From Bacteroidales bacterium (GTDB taxonomy: Bacteria > Bacteroidota > Bacteroidia > Bacteroidales > GCA-2748055), in contig JANTFK010000073.1 in the NCBI GenBank assembly GCA_024763595.1, positions 1 through 10,643 on the forward strand: DNA of 10,643 nt. Reading direction: 5' to 3'. Shown here piece after piece: positions 6,601-10,643 of this stretch; within the stretch, counting starts at the first letter, position 1; every line of letters begins with the position of its first letter. The position numbers and the translations under genes are program-made. The notes under the pieces are model-generated. The model had not been told where the DNA came from and did no database searches. It saw nothing but the letters and a program-made list of their open reading frames with translations.

Positions 6601-7950
6601 ATGGGGCGATATCTTCACGACATTGTCATTGCCATTGAGTCGATCATGGCCAACCAGATGCGGAGCATTCTCACTGCACTGGGTATCATTTTCGGGGTCG
6701 CTGCGGTCATCACCATGCTGGCCATCGGCAAAGGTGCTCAACAGGAGATCCTGGAACAGATAAAAATGGTGGGTGTAAACAACATCATGATTACGCCTAT
6801 TGTGGAACCATCCAATGGAGAGGGCGCTGAAGAGGAGGGTGAGAAACAGGCCAGGAAATTCTCTCCTGGCCTCACACTTGACGACATGAAGGCCATCGCG
6901 GAAGTACTTCCAACAGTATACCGGATATCACCGGAGATCACACTGAACAGTTATGTGATCAAGGGAGGGAAAAGGTCCACTGCCAAGTTGCTGGGTGTTT
7001 CCAACGAATACTTTGAGATCTTTAATCTGCCTTTACAGGAGGGAAGTTTTTTCAACAATTACCAGGAAGAGAATGGCATTCCTGTATGTGTGATCGGAGC
7101 CAATATTAAAAACAAGTTCTTCAGTAAGGAGAATCCCATAGGCAACTATATCAAGTTTGATAAAGTCTGGCTGAAAGTGGTAGGAGTGCTTGAAAAGAAT
7201 AATGTCAACCTGACCCGTTTTGAGAACATCGGGGTCAATGTAATGAACGATAATATCTATGTTCCTGTGAAGGCCATGCTTCTGCGGTACCAAAACCGGG
7301 CCCTGGTAGCATCCAGGATCAAAGGGAGTGAGGGTGTCAGTATTTTTGGAAGAGGTTTTGCCTTTAGCTTCAGGCCGGATCAGAACAGTGCCTCCAATTA
7401 CCATCAGCTGGACCGGATCATTGTGCAGGTACATGAATCAAATGAATTGTCTCCTTCCACAGAGATGCTGGCCAGGCTTATGCTCAGACGACACGAAGAG
7501 GTGAAGGATTTTGAGATTACCGTTCCCGAGTTACTGTTGAAACAGGAACAGCGCACCAAGGATATTTTCAATATTGTACTGGGTGCCATTGCCAGCATCT
7601 CCTTGCTGGTGGGGGGCATCGGGATCATGAATATCATGTTTGCCTCGGTGATGGAGCGTATCAAAGAGATTGGTACCAGACTGGCCATCGGTGCACAGAA
7701 GAAAGATATCGTTGTGCAGTTCCTGGCTGAAGCGGTTCTGATCAGTGTTATCGGAGGAGTGATCGGTGTGGTCATCGGCATTGTATCATCCTGGCTGATC
7801 ACCAGGTTTGCTGATATTGCCACCATAGTCACGCCCATCAGTGTGATTATCTCCTTTGTTGTCTCGGCATCGGTGGGGGTCATCTTCGGATATTCACCTG
7901 CCAAACGGGCATCCGAAAAGGACCCCATAGAATCATTAAGGTATGAATAA
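6601..7950 (+). CDS. MacB-type ABC transporter permease (FtsX family), no ATPase domain
   Basis: A 449-residue inner membrane protein with the type VII ABC layout: a short N-terminal segment, TM1 (about 22-44, after NQMRSILTALGI), a large periplasmic MacB_PCD-like domain (about 45-310), then three membrane segments (about 322-346, 370-396 and 405-430). The FtsX core is clear: VGGIGIMNIM (337-346), the cytoplasmic coupling stretch MERIKEIGTRLAIGA (351-365) and the closing PAKRASEKDPIESLRYE (433-449). E. coli MacB has an N-terminal ATPase of roughly 230 residues fused to this module; here it is absent, with no Walker A or ABC signature in this or any neighbouring gene, so an ATPase must come from elsewhere. 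MacB-type machines work as mechanotransmitters that drive periplasmic substrates through a TolC channel. The substrate is unknown; lipoproteins, siderophores, peptides and drugs are all known for relatives. Confidence 0.9.
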   Translation: MGRYLHDIVIAIESIMANQMRSILTALGIIFGVAAVITMLAIGKGAQQEILEQIKMVGVNNIMITPIVEPSNGEGAEEEGEKQARKFSPGLTLDDMKAIAEVLPTVYRISPEITLNSYVIKGGKRSTAKLLGVSNEYFEIFNLPLQEGSFFNNYQEENGIPVCVIGANIKNKFFSKENPIGNYIKFDKVWLKVVGVLEKNNVNLTRFENIGVNVMNDNIYVPVKAMLLRYQNRALVASRIKGSEGVSIFGRGFAFSFRPDQNSASNYHQLDRIIVQVHESNELSPSTEMLARLMLRRHEEVKDFEITVPELLLKQEQRTKDIFNIVLGAIASISLLVGGIGIMNIMFASVMERIKEIGTRLAIGAQKKDIVVQFLAEAVLISVIGGVIGVVIGIVSSWLITRFADIATIVTPISVIISFVVSASVGVIFGYSPAKRASEKDPIESLRYE

Positions 7951-9442
7951 CATGTTGCGCAATCTTATCATTTCCATCCCCATGATGATCGGTAGCCTGT
8001 TGGTTGCCCAATCAAAACCGGAAACCGAGATAAAAGTACTTACCCTGCCCGAGGTGATTCAACTGGCCAGGGAACAGTCCCTCCTGGCACTGATGTCGCG
8101 GCACCAGTTTCGCAGCAGTTACTGGGAATTCCGTACGCACCTGGCCAGGTTCAGACCGGGACTTACCCTGGAGGGAACAATCCCCTCTCTGAATAATACC
8201 ATGGAGAGTGTGACACAGCCTGACGGATCGGAGAAATTTGTCACCCGTTCCAACATGCAGACCTCGCTTGATTTGCAGTTGAGTCAGAATATCGGACTCA
8301 CGGGGGGCAGGGTATTTGTCTCTTCCCAGTTGCAACGGAACGATAATTTCGGGGAGGAACCTCCCACTACCTACCTGGCCTATCCGGTAAATATCGGATT
8401 CTTTCAGCCCATTAATGGTTATAATTCCCTGAAATGGGACCGTAAAATTGAGCCGCTGAAGTATGAAACTGCCAAGCTGAGGTATATCAATGCCATGGAG
8501 CGCGTAAACCGGCAGGCGGTGAGGTATTTCTTTGACCTGGCCCTGGCCCAGATCAACCTGGAGATTGCAGAAAAGAACATGGCCAACACAGATACGCTCT
8601 TCCAGATAGCTAAAGGAAGATATCAGCTGGGAACCATTGCCGAAAATGAGTTATTGCAAATGGAACTCAGTTACTTAAATGCGGGAACTGCTATGAATAA
8701 AGCCACCATCGACCTGGAGCTCAGGAAATCAAGGCTCAGGGTATTCCTGGGTTTCAATGAACGGGTAAGCCTCGAACTGGTGTTGCCCCGTGAAATTCCG
8801 GACCTCACCATGGATTATACCCGGACACTGGCTGAGGCAAGGGCCAGTAATCCCGAGATCCTGGATCTGGAGCGACAGCTGCTGGAAGCGGAACGGCAGG
8901 TGGCCCAGGCTCGTTCACAAAAAGGGATACGGGCCGACCTCTTTGCACAGCTTGGGCTCAGCCAGGTTGCGGACGACCTTCCCAACGCATACCAGAATCC
9001 ATTGAATCAGCAGCGCGTGGAAGTGGGCGTGCAGGTTCCCATACTGGACTGGGGACTGGGACGGGGACAATACCGTATGGCGCAATCGGCCGAGGAGGTG
9101 GTGAAAACTGATGTGAGGCAGTCCATGATCGATTTTGACGAGAATATTTTTCTCCAGGTCATGCAGTTTAACCTTCAGGATGACCAGGTGGGTATTGCTT
9201 CCAAGGCAGATACCATTGCCGATCTCAGGTATGAAGTGGCCAAACAGCGGTTCCTTATCGGTAAGATTGATGTGCTGGATATGAATGTGGCGCTGGAGGA
9301 GAAAGATGTGGCCCGCAGGGGATATGTGGAAGCACTCAGGAACTACTGGGATTATTTTTACGACCTCAGGGGACTGACCCTCTATGACTGGCAAAAGGAT
9401 ATTAAGCTTACGGAGGATTTTGATGACCTGTTGCTCAAATAG
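7943..9442 (+). CDS. TolC-family outer membrane efflux protein
   Basis: A 499-residue outer membrane channel component. It has a Sec signal peptide (about 1-22, likely cleavage after VA). The mature part shows the two-fold TolC repeat: helical pairs with AKGRYQLGTIAENELLQME (223-241) in the first half and AKQRFLIGKIDVLDMN (433-448) in the second, each preceded by a beta-strand region (for example 105-135 and 355-375, the latter with VPILDWGLGRGQ). The ending YWDYFYDLRGLTLYDW is typical of Bacteroidota relatives. Its start overlaps the permease end by 8 nt, implying translational coupling; a second ATG at 7952 would avoid the overlap and shorten the signal peptide by three residues. With the adaptor and permease it would complete a channel across the envelope. 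Confidence 0.9.
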   Translation: MNNMLRNLIISIPMMIGSLLVAQSKPETEIKVLTLPEVIQLAREQSLLALMSRHQFRSSYWEFRTHLARFRPGLTLEGTIPSLNNTMESVTQPDGSEKFVTRSNMQTSLDLQLSQNIGLTGGRVFVSSQLQRNDNFGEEPPTTYLAYPVNIGFFQPINGYNSLKWDRKIEPLKYETAKLRYINAMERVNRQAVRYFFDLALAQINLEIAEKNMANTDTLFQIAKGRYQLGTIAENELLQMELSYLNAGTAMNKATIDLELRKSRLRVFLGFNERVSLELVLPREIPDLTMDYTRTLAEARASNPEILDLERQLLEAERQVAQARSQKGIRADLFAQLGLSQVADDLPNAYQNPLNQQRVEVGVQVPILDWGLGRGQYRMAQSAEEVVKTDVRQSMIDFDENIFLQVMQFNLQDDQVGIASKADTIADLRYEVAKQRFLIGKIDVLDMNVALEEKDVARRGYVEALRNYWDYFYDLRGLTLYDWQKDIKLTEDFDDLLLK

Positions 9443-9447
9443 AGTGG

Positions 9448-9525
9448 GTGACTCCGGCAGTGATTGTGGACCGGTGACTCCACCAGAGGTTATGGCTCAG
9501 TGACTCCGTTAGCGAATTCTGTCAC
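9448..9525. repeat. Three degenerate 26-bp tandem units between convergent genes
   Basis: GTGACTCC occurs at 9448, 9474 and 9500, spaced exactly 26 bp apart. Each copy is followed by AG at unit positions 12-13, G at 15, T at 18 and G at 22; units 1 and 2 share more (CAG at 11-13, TGG at 20-22). The array fills nearly all of the 79-nt gap between the TolC-family stop and the minus-strand stop, and its last four bases overlap the latter. The period is not a multiple of three, so it is unlikely to be a coding repeat. Unit 2 can form a small GGTG-ACTC-CACC hairpin (9473-9484). I see no T-tract that would make it a classic terminator. Confidence 0.6.
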
Positions 9526-10643
9526 AGGGAGTTCCTGAATTTTTCGGAGTAATTATAGACCGATCTGAGCATGTCAATGTCAGCTTCAGAGAGCCTGGTT
9601 TCCCTGCGTTTCATCACTTCACCGGCAGTTTTCAGCATCTTCTCTATCCGGTAGGTAGTAAATCCTCCGGCCCCCCCCCAGCTGAACGAGGGCACGAATT
9701 TCGGAGGAAATCCGGCGCCAAAGATATTGGCCGACACACCTACCACGGTGCCCGTATTGAACATGGTATTGATCCCGCATTTGGAGTGGTCGCCCATGAT
9801 CAGGCCCATAAACTGGTTGCCGGTTCCAATGTACCCTCCGGAAGCATAGTTCCAGATTTTTACCTCAGAATAGTTGTTTTTCAGGTTGGAGTTGTTGGTG
9901 TCGGCCCCCAGGTTACACCACTCGCCAAGTACTGAGTTTCCCAGGAAGCCGTCATGGCCCTTGTTGGAGTTGGCCTGAAAGACAGCGTTTTTGATTTCAC
10001 CTGCCACACGACAGAAGGGGCCAATGGTAGTGGGACCATAGATCTTGGCAGAGAGCTTGACCAGTGCTCCTTCACACAGGGCAAAGGGGCCCCGGATGAC
10101 ACTTCCCTCCATGATCTCACTGCCGGCTCCCAGGTATATGGGCCCCGTTGATGCATTCAGGGTGAAATATTCGCCTTTGAATCCGGGTTCCACAAACACC
10201 CTTTCCGGATCGATCACCTCCACGGTATCACTCAATTTTTTACCTTTTCTTCCAGCAGTGAGGCGTTGAAAATCGGCCTCAATCTCCCGGCCGTTCAGTT
10301 CGAATATCTTCCAGGGATAATCCACCATGGAGACCTGGCCGCCGTATGCTTTCCCCTTGTCGATCCAGGGACCGGGATCAAATGTCCAGTGATCCGGGTC
10401 GAATACCCCGGAAACAGGTTTCCCCATTCTGACTGCCAGTAGTCTGCCTGCATGCTCAAGCGCCTCTTCCACACCCAGTTCCTGCACTGCCGTTACCAGT
10501 TCCCTGTCAGGCAACAGTGTGCTGTTGACAAGGAGGTTGTCTCCGTTCAAAGTACATGGGAATTTTTTCCGGAGATAGTCCCTGGTGAGGGGAAACACCG
10601 GCATCCCCAGTTCCTTCTCCCATTTTTGGGCAATGGTGAGTAT
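9522..10643 (-). CDS. glmU: Alternative GlmU-like UDP-GlcNAc pyrophosphorylase/acyltransferase, 5' end cut by window
   Basis: The 373 visible codons run open to the right edge; the first ATG in view (10604) is internal, because the preceding 13 codons (ILTIAQKWEKELG) continue a pattern I know from this Bacteroidota family. The visible N-terminal part belongs to a nucleotidyltransferase-like region whose sugar-nucleotide loop lies outside the window. From about 145 residues after that ATG the protein becomes a left-handed beta-helix of hexapeptide repeats (GPIYLGAGSEIMEGSVIRGP and onward). NKGHDGFLG and CNLGAD (K215, H217 and N231, counted from that ATG) align with the E. coli GlmU acetyltransferase segment holding His363 and Asn377, while Tyr366 corresponds to Phe. 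The likely role is GlcN-1-P acetylation and/or UDP-GlcNAc formation, downstream of GlmM. Generic annotation as a sugar-phosphate nucleotidyltransferase is the safer alternative. It is convergent with the efflux operon. Confidence 0.8.
   Translation of the reverse strand: MLTIAQKWEKELGMPVFPLTRDYLRKKFPCTLNGDNLLVNSTLLPDRELVTAVQELGVEEALEHAGRLLAVRMGKPVSGVFDPDHWTFDPGPWIDKGKAYGGQVSMVDYPWKIFELNGREIEADFQRLTAGRKGKKLSDTVEVIDPERVFVEPGFKGEYFTLNASTGPIYLGAGSEIMEGSVIRGPFALCEGALVKLSAKIYGPTTIGPFCRVAGEIKNAVFQANSNKGHDGFLGNSVLGEWCNLGADTNNSNLKNNYSEVKIWNYASGGYIGTGNQFMGLIMGDHSKCGINTMFNTGTVVGVSANIFGAGFPPKFVPSFSWGGAGGFTTYRIEKMLKTAGEVMKRRETRLSEADIDMLRSVYNYSEKFRNSL
9671..9679. repeat. Nine-base C/G homopolymer inside the GlmU-like gene
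   Basis: Nine consecutive C on the plus strand (nine G on the coding strand) encode part of SWGGAGG near the C-terminal end of the GlmU-like protein. The frame is intact through it as given. Such tracts are prone to replication slippage and to sequencing indels. Confidence 0.9.

Larger units (their letters stand above)
3804..9442 (+). other. Predicted four-gene operon: mutase, adaptor, permease, outer membrane channel
   Basis: Four plus-strand genes follow one another with gaps of 18 nt and 4 nt and an 8-nt overlap, with no space for internal terminators, so they are very likely co-transcribed from the divergent region at 3669-3803. The unit ends at the TolC-family gene, where a convergent gene begins after 79 nt. 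Co-transcription is inferred from spacing only. Confidence 0.75.

Noticed and set aside
7404..7928. 174-codon minus-strand open frame opposite the permease
   Set aside because: Its apparent composition follows from the reverse complement of permease membrane segments; the plus-strand FtsX motifs are clear.
8915..9394. 159-codon minus-strand open frame opposite the TolC-family gene
   Set aside because: It overlaps the second TolC repeat, which is well conserved on the plus strand.
9443..9521. Bidirectional rho-independent terminator between the convergent genes
   Set aside because: Only short hairpins (4-5 bp stems) are possible and no T-tract follows on either strand.
9448..9525. CRISPR-like reading of the 26-bp units
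   Set aside because: Only about eight bases are conserved per unit, there are three units, no constant repeat-spacer alternation and no cas genes.
10602..10604. ATG at 10604 as the start of the GlmU-like gene
   Set aside because: The frame continues upstream to the window edge with family-like sequence (TIAQKWEKELG), so this methionine is internal.

Overview
The window looks like a chromosomal segment of a member of the Bacteroidota, probably an environmental Bacteroidales/Marinilabiliales-type bacterium. Three things point there. The sugar nucleotidyltransferase/acyltransferase at the right edge resembles the alternative GlmU form that I associate with Bacteroidota. The phosphohexomutase is of the short type that opens with an SGIRGT motif. 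Translation starts have almost no Shine-Dalgarno sequences, and one enzyme is a surface-type lipoprotein glycosidase. This assignment rests on protein family resemblance; I could not run a search.

Layout, left to right. (1) Positions 1-78 hold a short open frame on the minus strand that runs off the left edge and may be the first codons of another gene. (2) A secreted M14-family zinc carboxypeptidase-like protein (205-1362, +) faces a lipoprotein GH20 beta-N-acetylhexosaminidase (1380-3668, -); their 3' ends are 17 nt apart. (3) A 135-nt divergent intergenic region (3669-3803) carries a perfect 15-bp dyad and a 13-bp sequence that also occurs in the upstream region at 79-204. (4) A compact four-gene plus-strand unit follows (3804-9442): phosphoglucosamine/phosphomannomutase (glmM type), periplasmic adaptor (MacA/HlyD type), MacB-type ABC permease without its ATPase, and a TolC-family outer membrane channel. 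Gaps inside the unit are 18 nt, 4 nt and an 8-nt overlap. (5) Three degenerate 26-bp tandem units lie between the convergent ends of the TolC gene and the last gene. (6) The alternative GlmU-like enzyme (9522-10643, -) is cut by the right edge; its real start lies outside the window.

How the genes may work together. GlmM and the GlmU-like protein would supply consecutive steps from glucosamine-6-phosphate to UDP-GlcNAc, and the GH20 enzyme releases terminal N-acetylhexosamines, so amino-sugar turnover and cell-envelope precursor supply are a common theme. The adaptor, permease and outer membrane channel would form a MacAB-TolC-like machine once an ATPase encoded elsewhere joins it. Its tight coupling to glmM suggests an envelope-related substrate, but the sequence does not identify the substrate.

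I see no CRISPR array, insertion sequence, integrase, rRNA or tRNA, and no clear new defence or mobile system. The more notable points are the ATPase-less exporter operon headed by glmM, the basic tail of the adaptor, the HexD-like GH20 with a repeat-built lipoprotein tether, the 26-bp repeats, the shared 13-mer with its adjacent dyad, and a nine-G tract in the GlmU-like gene.
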